NCBI GenBank assembly: GCA_900618425.1
Contig: UZAN01040585.1
Span: 1 to 64,000, forward strand
Length of the DNA stretch: 64,000 nt
Reading direction: 5' to 3'
Origin: Echinostoma caproni
Taxonomy: Eukaryota > Platyhelminthes > Trematoda > Plagiorchiida > Echinostomatidae
A model generated the notes under the pieces. It ran no database searches and was not told where the DNA came from. It saw nothing but the letters and a program-made list of their open reading frames with translations. Positions 1 through 10,931 of the stretch are shown here, in pieces. Position 1 is the stretch's first letter; each line of letters opens with the position of its first letter. Made by a program: the position numbers and the translations under genes.

Positions 1-1229
1 GGTCTGAGCGGAGTCCCAGTTTGGTGCACTTTGGAAGAAGCCTTCATTTTTGGTGTCTCCGTGCCTATTGGCTTCAGTTGTTTGTACTGGGCTTCGGAAA
101 TGTAACCATAAAGCAACAAAATATGTAATTTTCATGCAATAATGCCTTCGGTTAGATGATTGTTTGCAGTTGTATGGTCGATTTGGAATTTTTCCATTTG
201 GCATTAACCGAGGGAGACATTCAACGAGAAGAGCAAAAGGAATCACGCAGTAGATGAACAAATGTGTGGCCAATAGATTTTTGTTTGTATGGCTTCTAAA
301 ACCAGCATTTTATTCATTTATTTAACAATCGTTGATAGGACTTTAACTTCGTTATTCTGATCGTTCATATCAGATTATAACCGCCAATTTTTGAACACTT
401 TTTATCACAGTACATTGTCCTGTGTCGTTTCCCTGAAACTTTACTCAGAATTGTTTACCTGAGTGTCACAAATAACATGAGTGTTGTCGTTTAATTTCGT
501 TTCATAACATTTGCCTTTTTCCACCTGCATAATCATTCATTTTTCGATCCAATAATCGCGAAATAATCCATCATCGTGAAAACCATTGATTTCTCTATCC
601 TTAGATTAAACTAGCTCCCTTTTTAGCGGTTGACGTACCTATCGTATGTTTGTTTCTTCCATTGCAGTCATTTCAGTTGGTTAGTCCGTGCCGTTTTGAT
701 TCCAGTTAACTGTATGGCTTAGTTCATGAACTCTGTCCATAACGCATGGTTTGTTGTATTCGTTATACTTTACCTCGTATAAAATGTATGGGTATTCATC
801 AAGTTTCACTATCAGTCTGATTTGTTTTCATTTAAATCTTGGCACAGTGAAATTGCTCGTGCGTCAGTATATTTCAGTTTAATTCATTTATGTGGTGCTC
901 ATCGGTCATGTTTCTTTGTAATAATAAAGCTTCATTAATTTTAAAATAAAACCTTATTTTGTTTTCAAATGCCAGTACAGATCGATTGATTAATTAATCG
1001 CACCAACCATCTGTAAACCTATCAATTTGCTTTTTATCACTGTTGCTACCTTTCCACAAGAATGATGCTGGCGAGGTCATAGACATTACCGACTTTAGTC
1101 TGTTATTTTCCTTCTCATTAGATTTTTCACAATTTTATCACTGCATATGAATATTGCACCTGAATCTATTTGTATTGGTTCTAGTAGACACGTGTCTCGC
1201 GTTAGCATTGGTTAATCGCGGTGAATCGT

Positions 1230-1241
1230 TTACATATAAAT
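1230..1241 (+). promoter_or_regulatory. TATA-like box of gene A
   Basis: A TATA-like stretch (acatataaatat) lies 43-54 bases upstream of the gene A start codon. With the usual 25-30 base spacing, transcription would start near 1262-1270 and the 5' leader would be only about 15-20 bases. A pyrimidine-rich run ending in ttttcag lies about 22 bases before the ATG, so a 5' UTR intron or a spliced-leader acceptor is the alternative. The paralog B has a similar box at a similar distance, which supports the promoter reading. Confidence 0.5.
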
Positions 1242-1283
1242 ATCGTTTCTTACGCTTTTCAGATTTATTTCAATAGAATCATC

Positions 1284-4200
1284 ATGGGTCCGGTACTCTG
1301 GTTCACCCTACTTCTGCTGTTTGATGGTACGTTACATATCAATTGATAAATATCCTATTTCAAACACACATTCAGTTGTAATTGTTGTTTGTTTCATTGG
1401 GTTTACATTTCATTTCAGATGTCTTCTCACAAGACGAAGAATGTTTAAAAAAAAGTTTCACTGCAACCGATGACTTTGAAACATACCAACTTAGTAAGGA
1501 AGGATCAAATATTCCATGCTTGTTGCAATTTGAATCAAACACAGCAATAAATCTCGAATTCACCAAATTCAAGGTGAGTGTATTTAAGCACTACTGATTT
1601 CGTCACCCAGTTCCCAAATACACCTTTACTCATATAAGCCACAACATAGTAATACGGCTCCATCACTTTTAATAATATTAAATGTTTAAGGAAAATAGAA
1701 TGTGGCACTTGTTTCGTGATCGATTGAATGCACAGGGAGAAGAATTTAGTTAAATTCCTAAACTTTAATGCTTTATATCCCATCAACAGTTCGGTGAGTC
1801 AGGTTCATGTGAAGAGAAACGCGTCGAAATCGGACTGGGCGAAGGAACTAATTCATTATCCGGGTTGAGGTTTTGCGGCGAACAGTTGCCGGTTGTGCCG
1901 CACTCTATCAATCAAAAGATGTATATCAAAATTCATGGTAAATTTGATACTGAAAAGGAAGAGTTGGAAGTGAAATACAAAACAGGTGAGAATTGGTGGC
2001 ATTTTCGAAAGTTGATGACCTCAGTTCTCATTCCAACTTTATACTTTGAACTGCACGATTTTATCTCAAATTAATTATTACTGAACGACGATTTATTTTA
2101 TCTCTCAAGCTACTCAATCACAGGAAACGCGCCATTGTGGTACAACTGTTCAACTTTTAAAGGACACTATGACAACATTTCCACCCCGCCATGAAAGGCT
2201 TCCAGCAAAATGTCAAGTAAAATACACTTTGACAGGTACAGGGGGAAACAGACCTTACTTGAAATTTAAATTCTTTAAAGTGAGTAAAAGCCCTTCGAAA
2301 AATGAATCATCCAATATGATTACAAGAACAATGTTCACTTTACTTCATAAATCGGAATTTGCCAAAATACTTTTCAGTTTCCATTTGAAAACGAGTGTTC
2401 CCAGAACTACATTGAAATAGAAAGCGAAAACAATCCAGCGAAAACCCAGGAAAAACTCTGTGGAAGTAAAACACCTTTTGACACGAAAACGACGGGATCA
2501 GAAATAAAGTTTACCATTACAACAAATGACCTACCATGGGGAAATATCATACAATTCGAAGCAAAAGAAGGTATGATGACCACAATTTTTCTGAAGGCGT
2601 AAACATACTGAACTCTGACTTGGGAAACAAACTAATGATTAGGCAATCGGAAATTCAGCAAACATGTACAAATAAGTTGCTATCCATGAAATGCAGTCCG
2701 CGTAGTTCAAAAATAATTTCTGATCCTTAAACGTATATCTTAGGGCAAAAATGAATAAATTCTCTATCTGAAGGTGTCCCGAAAGTCGAGTTATTCAGTC
2801 ACTGAGAAATAGGTTTGAACGTTTACAAATATTTTGCTAGACCGACTGAGAAAAACTCATTAGTAATTTTGAAAACAATCCAGAAACAAGAATCCATGCA
2901 AATAAAACGAAACAATGCTGAATCAGAAAACGAGCACTGGAACAAACGCTAGGATATCGAAACATTATTCTGCCTATAACCAAAAATGCAGCCACCACAG
3001 AAAATGATGTGCCCTGCTGTTGAGGTTTGAACAGATCCGGATATATATTTCATAGTATAGAGCATTTGTGTTCTATACAGTTTCATTTTAAATGTTGATC
3101 AGTAACAGTCGATTGATCGATCCTGTTCCCGTCGAAAACAACTTTCGCATTTCTCCCTAGACCCAGTCGAATATGTTCACAACTTAATCACAAGTAACAA
3201 TACCGCTTTTTTCAGTTATTCCTTTTACATGCGATAATAAACAGGATATCAGCAGCACGGAAAAAACAATCACAATACCAACAGAAGGCACATTCATTCC
3301 CAAGAATTTCAATTGTAATTACGAGATCATGGCCGGTGTGGGGACAAAGGTTTCCTTAAAATTCACTGAGTTCCAGGTAGACATATCTTTTGGTATTTTC
3401 ACTACCACGTTTGTTGAATGAAATGAGAACTCCAGATTATCAATTGAATTTTCTCTCGATTCCATTTACAGCTTTCGAAAACGGATGAATGTACGACAGA
3501 TTTCGTGAAAATCAGCCATACGGATCCAAAAACTGATGGGAACATTCGAGGCCAATGTGGTAGCGATGTGATCAATCCAAGAGTGGTGAATGCAAACAAA
3601 GCGTACCTGTACGTTATGATCCAGAATCCAACAGGTTCCGAGAAACTTTCTTTTCGGGCGAAACAGCGTGAGCTTCTTCATGTGTCATTGTCTTTATCAC
3701 CATTGTGATCACCGAAGTATGTACTGCTGGTGATGATGAGACTGGTTAAACTGAGTATCATAAAACATTAAGTAGTTTTCTTTATATGCACGAGAATCGC
3801 AAATTTGGTGATTTTTCAAACGAGAAATGGAAAAGACTATTCATTCGAAGGTCTACAGTATGAATGATAGAAGTGTCATGATGCTATCCATCGTTAACCG
3901 TCCTTATTATGCGATGTACTTCGACTTTTCCAGTTGCATTATTTCCATAATCGCCTGATATATGAAACCCAACGGTATCAACTTTTATTTTCAGTTTCAC
4001 CTCTGCAATGTACTGATGACATTTCACTGGAAGCAAAGGATAATCCAATCACAATTACCATACCATCAGAGGGGACATTCATTCCTGCGAATTTCAAGTG
4101 CTTGTATCTTTTCTCAACTAAGGCAGAATCGAAAGTTTCCTTGACATTTACTGAGTTCCAGGTATATACACAACATTTTTCAATATGATATATGTTAACC

Positions 4201-5399
4201 GAAGTAAGGCAGCAGTTTATTATTTAGATTGTAACCTGATTCCACCTTTCAGATTCCACAGAGTGAAAAGTGCACCGATGGTTACGTTAAAATTGGTGTA
4301 TCGCAGGCTGCGTTGGACACAGAAGAATCTCAAAGCTATTGTGAAAGCAATGCAATAGGTTCAAAAATCGTGGATGCCCCCGTAGCCTACGTTAGGGTTG
4401 TCATAAAGAATCCCGATGGTTTAGAAAAAATTACCATTTTGGCAGAAGAAAGTAAGGATGAATGTGATGCAGTGCTATTGAATACCCCAGTGAAATATTT
4501 TATCATACATGTGTGTTTCTGCATTTCTATAAACTCCTTATTTTTCTGCAAAATGTGTAGATATTATACAGCTTCTGAGAAGGTTTATTGCTCAAAAGAG
4601 AATGAGTTGCATAGAAGGATTTTAGTGTTTAGTTATTAATGCCTTACTATTATTCAACCTTTTCAATGTTATCCAAGCCTAATGACAGTTGAATGTTAAT
4701 CATTTTCCTCAGAACCTCCTCCTACATTATTTGTTTGCCCTGAAAAAATTTTGAACTCCACGGATAAATGGCAAACGGTCGAAGTGCCAGCTTCGGGTAC
4801 AATATTACCAAAATCCTTTTCCTGTGTATACATTTTTGATTCAAAAAAACATCATAATTTGGACATGAACTTCGTTTCCTTTCAGGTAATCCCTAATGGT
4901 CTAGACTATTCTAAGGTTGCTTTGTAATTATCATAGTTGTATCTGTTACGCCTCCAGTTAACATTCGCTTTTGATAATGCATGGATATTCTCTGTCGGTA
5001 AATTAGCTTGGAGAAGAAAATAACTGTTTGGATAAAGCTGTTTACGTTGGAGTGGACCCGATTCCCCTATATATGGAGAAGTATTGTGGGTCAAAGTTAC
5101 CGATGAATCGTTCTCGAAATTCCCGCGAATTATACCTAATAATGTCCGGAACGAATTTTGCACCTGAAGATAAATTTGTTTTGAAATACAAAGAAGGCGA
5201 GTTCCATTAGTGCAGTGTACTAGGAAGATGGCAAGATGTTAATAGTTATCTGCCTGTGTCTAATGAATCTCCCTAATACTACCTGTTAAAATGTCGTTGT
5301 TGAGTTGCAGATGGAAACCAAAGGCGGACCTGGAACCCCGTATTTTGCGTTTTGATTTATTTGGGATGGAAATCGTTCGCTGGAATAATCGGAAACTAA
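1284..5399 (+). CDS. Gene A: secreted/surface protein with five tandem CUB domains (12 exons)
   Basis: Exons: 1284-1326, 1419-1573, 1790-1985, 2110-2279, 2378-2570, 3216-3376, 3472-3667, 3995-4161, 4253-4451, 4713-4885, 5007-5196, 5311-5399; about 643 residues. Introns are GT-AG except the last, which looks GC-AG. Residues 1-14 are a signal peptide (MGPVLWFTLLLLFDG start). Five CUB domains follow at about 15-131, 132-252, 253-371, 372-493 and 494-614, each with four cysteines in CUB spacing and the conserved F-x-x-F strand just before the internal splice. Exon 12 gives a 29-residue, partly hydrophobic tail. CUB domains are extracellular beta-sandwich modules that bind proteins or glycans; no enzyme domain is present, so this is a binding or structural protein. 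The convergent paralog at 15827-20873 shares exon order and phases. I do not recognise a named ortholog. If the GC donor is not used, the protein ends at 5210 after four extra residues. Confidence 0.86.
1419..1985 (+). CDS. Gene A exons 2-3: CUB domain 1
   Basis: Exon 2 (1419-1573) carries cysteines 1 and 2 (EEC and IPC) and ends in LEFTKFK. Exon 3 (1790-1985) carries cysteines 3 and 4 (SGSC and RFCG) and ends in LEVKYKT. The motif FCGxxLPVVP and the strand MYIKI are shared with CUB 1 of gene B, about 24 of 48 residues being identical over the start of exon 3. This is one of the better conserved domain pairs of the two paralogs. Confidence 0.88.
2110..2570 (+). CDS. Gene A exons 4-5: CUB domain 2
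   Basis: Exon 4 (2110-2279) starts after ctctcaag and reads ATQSQETRHCG, with cysteines 1 and 2 and the strand LKFKFFK before the donor. Exon 5 (2378-2570) has cysteines 3 and 4 (NECS and KLCG) and the ending PWGNIIQFEAKE, matching PWGHMIQFVAEE at the same place in gene B. A second ag at 2122-2123 would break the frame and was not chosen. Confidence 0.87.
3216..3667 (+). CDS. Gene A exons 6-7: CUB domain 3
   Basis: It follows the longest intron of the gene (2571-3215). Exon 6 (3216-3376) reads VIPFTCDN and contains TEGTFIP and KVSLKFTEFQ. Exon 7 (3472-3667) holds cysteines 3 and 4 (DECT and GQCG) and ends in LSFRAKQ. The first half is closely similar to the first half of CUB 4 in the same gene, which suggests a recent internal duplication or gene conversion. 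Confidence 0.86.
3995..4451 (+). CDS. Gene A exons 8-9: CUB domain 4
   Basis: Exon 8 (3995-4161) reads LSPLQCTDD, then SEGTFIPANFKC and KVSLTFTEFQ. Exon 9 (4253-4451) has cysteines 3 and 4 (EKCT and SYCE) and ends in ITILAEE. The usual CG after the fourth cysteine is CE here. The domain resembles CUB 3 of this gene more than CUB 4 of gene B. Confidence 0.86.
4713..5196 (+). CDS. Gene A exons 10-11: CUB domain 5
   Basis: Exon 10 (4713-4885) opens with a proline run (KPPPTLFVC) and ends in MNFVSFQ. Exon 11 (5007-5196) has cysteines 3 and 4 (NNCL and KYCG) and ends in FVLKYKEG. With the GC donor at 5197-5198 it is 190 bases long, exactly the length of exon 11 in gene B, and it ends in the phase-1 position used by every other domain boundary of the gene. 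Confidence 0.84.
5311..5399 (+). CDS. Gene A exon 12: C-terminal hydrophobic tail
   Basis: After the acceptor gagttgcag, 89 bases encode 29 residues (start DGNQRRTWNP, hydrophobic centre VFCVLIYLGW, end AGIIGN) and a TAA stop. Gene B ends with an exon of nearly the same size (86 bases) in the same phase. It could be a GPI-anchor signal or a weak membrane segment. The exon is only reached if the GC donor at 5197 is used, so confidence is lower than for the rest of the gene. Confidence 0.62.
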
Positions 5400-5489
5400 G
5401 CAGAAGATGATACTATTTTCCCGGTATCTATAAGAAATGTGTTTCTATTTCAACCGTATTGCTTTCTTGAACATTTAAATTGATCTGGA

Positions 5490-5495
5490 AATAAA
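5490..5495 (+). terminator. Poly(A) signal of gene A
   Basis: AATAAA lies about 91 bases after the TAA stop of exon 12. It is the first canonical hexamer downstream and fits a short 3' UTR. Confidence 0.55.
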
Positions 5496-5859
5496 TGCAT
5501 GCGTCAGCAGAATTCATCAGTTTATGATATTGCAGGTGTAAGAGACTTAAAATGATGGAAAATATATAGTCCGGTGAAGAAGTACAAATTCATTCCAAGA
5601 CCAAACGAACAAAATATGCATAAGAATATTAAACTCTATATTTGTTCGAAAAGTTGCAACGCTTACACCACATAGCTTATAAAAGCATGTCATACTGAAT
5701 GTTGAAAACACATTTCGAAGAAGTACAAACGATCTAATTGGAGAACATGCCTAATTTATCAAATGTGTAGAACAAAAGCCAGAACGACCGAAACAGGTAA
5801 TAAGAGACAAAGTGAGAAATAACCACTGAAGGATACATAGATGAACAGTTAAGTAAATA

Positions 5860-6020
5860 TATTTATGGGTAGATGGATGTATACATAGATAGTTGGATAG
5901 AAAGAGGAATGTAAAAATGAATGGATAGATAGATAGACCGATCGTTCGATATATAGACCGATAGGTAGATACATGGATGTATATATATATATATATACAT
6001 ATATAAATATATATGAATAA
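5860..6020. repeat. (GATA)n / (TA)n microsatellite
   Basis: Imperfect GATA/TAGA units run into a TA tract at about 5980-5998. It is simple sequence; reading frames through it give only Ile/Tyr-rich junk. Confidence 0.85.
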
Positions 6021-9000
6021 ATCAGACAAATATATAAATTAAGGAAATTATTTCATCACTGGATAAGGCATTATGAAGGAGGAAGAACAGTTTGCGGAAA
6101 CTATTATATCAGGATATAAAAAGTCGGTTCTAGTCTGGGAGACGGGGAAAATCGTAACATTTAAGCAAAGATGAAGTCCATTTGAGTGAGAACGACAAAA
6201 CAAATTATTGACTGTAGCCAAAATCATTCAGCTACTTGAATAGGTACTAGTACGTGTTGTCATTGAATAATATTGTGCATACATTTTCTCTAAATAATTT
6301 CAATAGTTCAAGTGTAATGATCATTGCAGAAAAAGGATGTTTCCCGTTTTCTTCTCAGTTGCGTACATGCGGTCATATAAAACTTTTATCAAAGCAATGA
6401 TTAGCCTTTTTATACCACAGCATTCACCTAGACAAACTTAAGGAGAACGTCAAATGTAAACAGCCACAGTTGGGTTATGTCCGGAAAATGTTTGGGGAAA
6501 ACTTATGAGTGGGATCTTAGTGACAGCATCTAAATTGGCAAGGTAAAACTAATCAAGATGTCAAAACCACCTGAAACACCCATTCTTCTATCGGCATTCG
6601 ATGGAGACTGCTGTTATGTTTTGATAATAAATGTTCAAAAAAGTAGTTTTAAACAGATTTCTCGAACACGACTTTTTTAAAGAGGTATTTGTGGATATAA
6701 TTTGAGTGATATTTCAAACAATCAATTAATCAACCAAGCGTAGGAATCATAAGTTTCAATCGAGTTTGAGTTAACTTCTTGGGTCAACCAATCACAAGCA
6801 TTGGACATAATAATTGAAATAAAGTTTACGTCAATGTTTTGGTGCCTATGGAACGGTTTATTCCAGGTTTGTTTTAATTTTCTTACATTTTGCATTTCTA
6901 TTCATGTAATTTGTGTAAGCTTACATGCTTACATCTCAGTTAAAAATGTACACTGTTCGTCACGTGGAATGAAATATGCATATACAAATATCATGCGAGG
7001 TAAAGAATGGCATGCAGTTTGGTTCATTTACAACACTTTTGAAGTAATTTATTTGCTACCTGTTCCTTTGCGGTTAGGAGTCGGGCCAGATAGGGTACGG
7101 GGGAATTTTTGTAAATGTTAATGCGTGAGGGTAGATTCCGGAAATGATGAGCTGGTGGACAGGTGGGAAACGATAAACAGACTAATCGAGATGCAATGGA
7201 TAGAGAGAGTCATCCAGAATCTTCTTCGCAAATGTAACACAAGAGTTGATGCGACCAAAAATGAGTTCTGTGATTAGTGACACGATCAGGATTAATGATG
7301 CACGACTGGATTGCCTTGTATGATGGCCGGTCTAAAGATTTGGGCTTCTACTTCATATGTATTTTCATATTAGCATGCAAATTATGGGTCATTGTTAACT
7401 GAAAATAGCACATTTTGAGCCACATCGCAGCCTTAATCACCACAGCCGGTAGTTTTGTAAATTAATTTACAGCTGTTGCCTACAAAAAAATAATTTCAAG
7501 TGTTTATGAGGTAAATGTTTCCCTTCTTTAACAAAAAGTCCAAACTCATGCATAATTTTAGGCAATCATGGTCACTGAATGGAAAAAAAACACTGTTCTG
7601 TCCACAATTATAGGGAGATATAATTGAAAATGAGACTAAAAGAAGTGAAAATTCCTTTTGCGCAATGCATCTATTCTTATTTGTATGCTTAGGATTCATC
7701 TACTAGTAACTGTGACCTAATCCTGGAATTGCAATTCCACGGAAAAATCTGTCGTGAAATATTTTTGTAGTTGTTTACTCACGGCGACCCATTCAGCAGT
7801 AAACATTTACCGGTATATGATATAAATTTGTCCTGTGGATATAAGCATGCATACATGTGTTTGCTATTGTGCTAAGACGTAATTCTGAACAGTGGTCACT
7901 TTGATGAAAGAAACTATTGCTTCAGCTCCGTCATTCTTCACTGGAGGAAGCCTTGAAGTAAACACTGAGAAAAGCGTGAATTGTTAAATCATGTTCTTCT
8001 GAACGAATTTTACCGCTACACTTAGGTAAGCATATGATTGCGCTGTACAACCAGGGAGTTTTTCGCAGACCAGTGGAATGCTTGGCAAAAGTGACAGTAT
8101 TGGAGGATTTCATTCGAAGTCCGTGCTGTATACAGAACTCGAGCGTGAGCTGAAAGGACAAAACCACGGAACAGCAGTTTGGACTACTTTGGATCTAAGC
8201 TGGAATGTAAATCCTTCGATCGAACCCAGGTTGAATGCTACCGTATTACCCACTTTCCCACCGTCTTATCAGACCGCTTTTGTTTTACATAAACGCCATA
8301 TAACACAATCTTTTGTCAACCTAATGGGGGCATTATACCTAGCCTACCTCCACAGTGAGCTGCAAGGTTATAGATCGATGCGATTTGAATAACATTTAGT
8401 GTTCGTCCTCATCGAATTGTAGAGATTCAATCAATTAACAAAATTAAATTTTATTAATTAAATTTTCGTAACCGTTCTTCAGGACTTCCAGTAAGGATAT
8501 AATTCGGTTGATAATATATAAAACGAATGGGGATCAGTAAGTAGATCGAAAGTTTTATATAAAAGAAGGTGAAATGTGAGTCACGATTAGTACTTGTACG
8601 TTCAAGGAACTAACTCCTGTATGACTGCAAATCAGATACGGAACCGCCTAATTCCTGTGAAAGCTGTTGAGCCAGTGTAAATCCATTTCGATGCATGCTA
8701 CAGTGATCTTATACCTAAATTTTTCATATAAAACCGGATCGCGGAGATTTGAGTAATTAGTCGGTTGACGCAGAGCCCCCAATTCAAACGAGGTGTTTGG
8801 GTAACACTGGTTCGATAAATTAGTCAACAATATACTAAGTTCAAATCTGAATCACTGCAGAAGATGAACATACTATACATGTTGATGCAGCATAGTTAAG
8901 TCAGTTAAAGGAATTGCTTAGCACATCTAAAAGGGTGAATAGTCAGCAACCGTCTAGTCACAAGTAATGTGATACTGTCAGTACTTCCATGTTATGCACT

Positions 9001-10810
9001 CGGAGTGACTATATTTTGCATGTGCACGGGTGAGGGGGGGGGAGAGTTAACTAGGAAAACGGCCGCGCTATAGACTCAATATTATTCTCAGATCTACTTT
9101 GCAACGATTTCACAGCAATTATGGTGTTGCATAAAAAGCTGTTCTTTGCTTTCTTGATGTAATTAGATGTCAAATGTCATTGATCTGTGATCATTGATCG
9201 GTGAATCCATTGTGTTTAGATTTAGTCCGCCGGGTATGTTATGCCGTCAGGGTTCAAAGATCCCCGGAATTATTCCTTGCTATCATAAATGGGTTCCATT
9301 TCCCACCCAGAATATGACAGTGATGTTTTCCAGTTTTCTAAAACTCTAAAGTTACCACGGAGTCGGACAGACTTTTGAATTCTGTAAGGGGAGTATCAGG
9401 GGTTGACCAACGTATAACGCCCGTTGTTTGATTTTTCATCAGCCAGGTAGTCTTCCAACTTGCGTAGTAGAATTTCCGACGGCTCACTTCGTAGGTCGGA
9501 GGAGCTACTTAAAATCAGCAGTGGTAGCGGTGATAGTTTTCAATTCGCTGGTCATATCTACCCATTATAATTTATTATCGGTCGTGGAACAGTGAGTCGT
9601 GTCTCCTCAGGATATAAGAATATTGCACCCTTGGCTCTGTAATGAAGTGACATTGATTTCCGATTATCAATTCCTGACTTGTAGGAGTGTTTGCTTCAGT
9701 TTCTCCATTAAAGCCGCTTCTATGGAATTTTCAATCTTGTACTTTGTCTATCTTCATACTATTCCACTGGAGCATTCGGATTTGAATATACAGAAGTAGT
9801 AGTTGAGAGCACTCCTACTTGCTATGGGGCGTATAAGTTTTATTACAGATCTTTCCCGAGTGTGACGCATTTTATGTTAGGCTACCTAGTGAGCTAACAC
9901 GTACGGTTTACGGTATTAGTCGCTGTGTCACACTATTCATGATAGTACTTGTCCATGATGTCCACAATGATCGTGTGAGCTTGCTGTTGATGTTGCTCAC
10001 CTGTTTGCTGATAATAAGATATCATACCTGGGTACGTTTATGTTTGCAAATATGATCAAAGGTTTCCCGTTGAGCCATCGGTAATCAACGTCGAATTTCC
10101 TCAGTTGATCTTTCGTAATTGCTTGTTTTACGGTCTAATGTGTATATTGAAATGGTGAAACAGGAGAAAGATATCACCTGTTGGTGTTGGTGAGTTCTCC
10201 AAGCACGAAGTGTTGTTCGCAGACGTTTCGTAGCCAAGCTAGGCAAAATCATCCGTGTAACTGCGAGGAAGTGCCAATTCCCAGTGGGATATGGTTTATA
10301 TAGTTCTCTTTGAGGGTTACGATTGACTGCTTGCGTCCCTTTAATCTTATTGGTCAATAGCAAACGACTGCTGTGATTTGATTGGCTGTTCCGCTGTCAT
10401 GGCAACTATCTTTTTTCTTGCCAATTGTACTTTTGCATCGGTTGGTTTCGATTCCATATATCTCTTAATTTGGTGAGAGAAGAATACTTCCTACAAGAGA
10501 ACGCAGTGAGTAGGGCTTCCTTAGAAAAGGCTATTTGAAGCGTTTGCAAGATGCATTTGACAGAACAAAAAGGTGATATCTTTGAAATGATGTGAAATGA
10601 TTGTAGCTCGGGAAACGGAAACGGGAAACCAAAAGTAGGCTAGCCGAATGGTGTGCTTGTGAACTTTTCAGTAAAATTCACCTGCTCTACTCTGGGTAAC
10701 CGGACAGTATTCGGACTACATGTAAATCATGGAGCGTTTTTCTTTGTTATGAAGATTATTGTGAAAGGATTCTTTTGGCAGACAATCTAGCCTCAGAGTT
10801 ACGTGAAGTG
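6021..10810. other. Unassigned intergenic stretch
   Basis: No gene is supported. Several open frames of 60-106 codons occur (for example 6801-7121 and 8078-8392 on +), but they show no recognisable family motif, splice-flanked pattern or signal peptide context. A run of nine or ten G bases is at about 9036-9046. Confidence 0.5.
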
Positions 10811-10814
10811 TGAA

Positions 10815-10887
10815 TATGTATATACGTATATGTACATGCATATATATGTATATATTTATAAATAAACATATATACATATGCAAATAT

Positions 10888-10930
<43 letters not shown>
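10815..10930. repeat. AT-rich microsatellite
   Basis: TATATG/TACATA units grade into a pure AT tract at about 10893-10928. Confidence 0.88.

Positions 10931-10931
<1 letters not shown>

Noticed and set aside
1..1228. Upstream gene end before gene A
   Set aside because: AATAAA-like words occur near 920-950, but no coding exon or splice pattern is visible upstream of them.
2122..2123. Alternative acceptor for exon 4 of gene A
   Set aside because: It would put the exon in the wrong frame and lose the CUB sequence. The ag at 2108-2109 keeps the frame.
5208..5210. TAG as the natural end of gene A
   Set aside because: Exon length, phase and the tail exon of gene B all favour a GC-AG intron from 5197 to 5310. 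The early stop is kept only as an alternative isoform.
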